Source: Verrucomicrobiia bacterium
GTDB lineage: Bacteria > Verrucomicrobiota > Verrucomicrobiia > Limisphaerales > Palsa-1400
DNA: 5,906 nucleotides
NCBI GenBank assembly: GCA_025934545.1
Contig: JAICXV010000171.1
Coordinates: forward strand, 1 to 5,906
Direction of reading: 5' to 3'
A program made the translations under genes and the position numbers. Shown here piece after piece: positions 5,869-5,906 of this stretch (position 1 is its first letter; each line of letters opens with the position of its first letter). The notes under the pieces were generated by a model. The model was not told where the DNA came from. It did not search any database and was given only the letters and a program-made list of their open reading frames with translations.

Positions 5869-5906
5869 TTATTTCTTCAGATACTGATCGAAAAAGTCGG
5901 CGATGG
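5869..5906 (-). CDS. 3' end of a convergent minus-strand gene (cut by right edge)
   Basis: Read leftward from the edge, the minus strand gives IADFFDQYLKK followed by TAA at 5871-5869. The peptide resembles the C-terminal helix of alpha/beta-hydrolase or prolyl-oligopeptidase-type enzymes, which often end in a (D/A)FFDxYLK-like segment. Eleven residues are too few to name a family. Its stop codon directly abuts the ald stop (5866-5868), leaving no room for a separate terminator between the two convergent genes. Confidence 0.5.
   Translation of the reverse strand, partial: IADFFDQYLKK

Overview
The window looks like chromosomal DNA from a verrucomicrobial bacterium, most likely the Pedosphaerales/Limisphaerales lineage (old subdivision 3). 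The grounds are protein style. There is a secreted protein made of LYGTT...GTVF (GloVer-type) repeats. There is also a secreted beta-helix protein with two 'choice-of-anchor Q' signatures (SPAIDxGN ... DQRG ... DIGAxE), ending in the small LRIQ..GNSTVLSWP...GFTLQAS domain that is very common at the C-termini of secreted verrucomicrobial proteins. Start sites lack clear Shine-Dalgarno sequences, which fits this phylum. The assignment is inference from family knowledge; no search was run.

Layout. Bases 1-1251 (minus strand) hold the N-terminal 417 codons of a GloVer-repeat protein that runs off the left edge. Bases 1252-1752 are intergenic, with small palindromes, a cluster of TCAAC motifs and copy A of a dispersed repeat of about 190 bp. 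Bases 1753-4101 (minus strand) encode a 782-residue exported beta-helix protein built of two tandem copies of the same module. Bases 4102-4767 are a second intergenic region with copy B of the dispersed repeat, several hairpins, a 10-bp-period tandem array and a stem-loop. Bases 4768-5868 (plus strand) encode a complete, canonical-looking alanine dehydrogenase (ald). From 5869 to the right edge lies the C-terminal end of a convergent minus-strand gene whose stop codon abuts the ald stop.

How they fit together. The two minus-strand genes both encode exported, repeat-rich, probably surface or extracellular proteins. Each has a copy of the same intergenic repeat upstream in the same orientation, so they may share history or regulation. 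Alanine dehydrogenase is a cytoplasmic metabolic enzyme read from the opposite strand, with no evident functional link to them. The tail at the right edge belongs to an unrelated convergent gene.

No defence system, mobile-element transposase, CRISPR array, tRNA or rRNA was found. The most notable unexplained signals are the paired dispersed repeat, the helically phased decamer array ahead of ald and the internal two-module duplication of the beta-helix protein. None of these alone establishes a new biological system.
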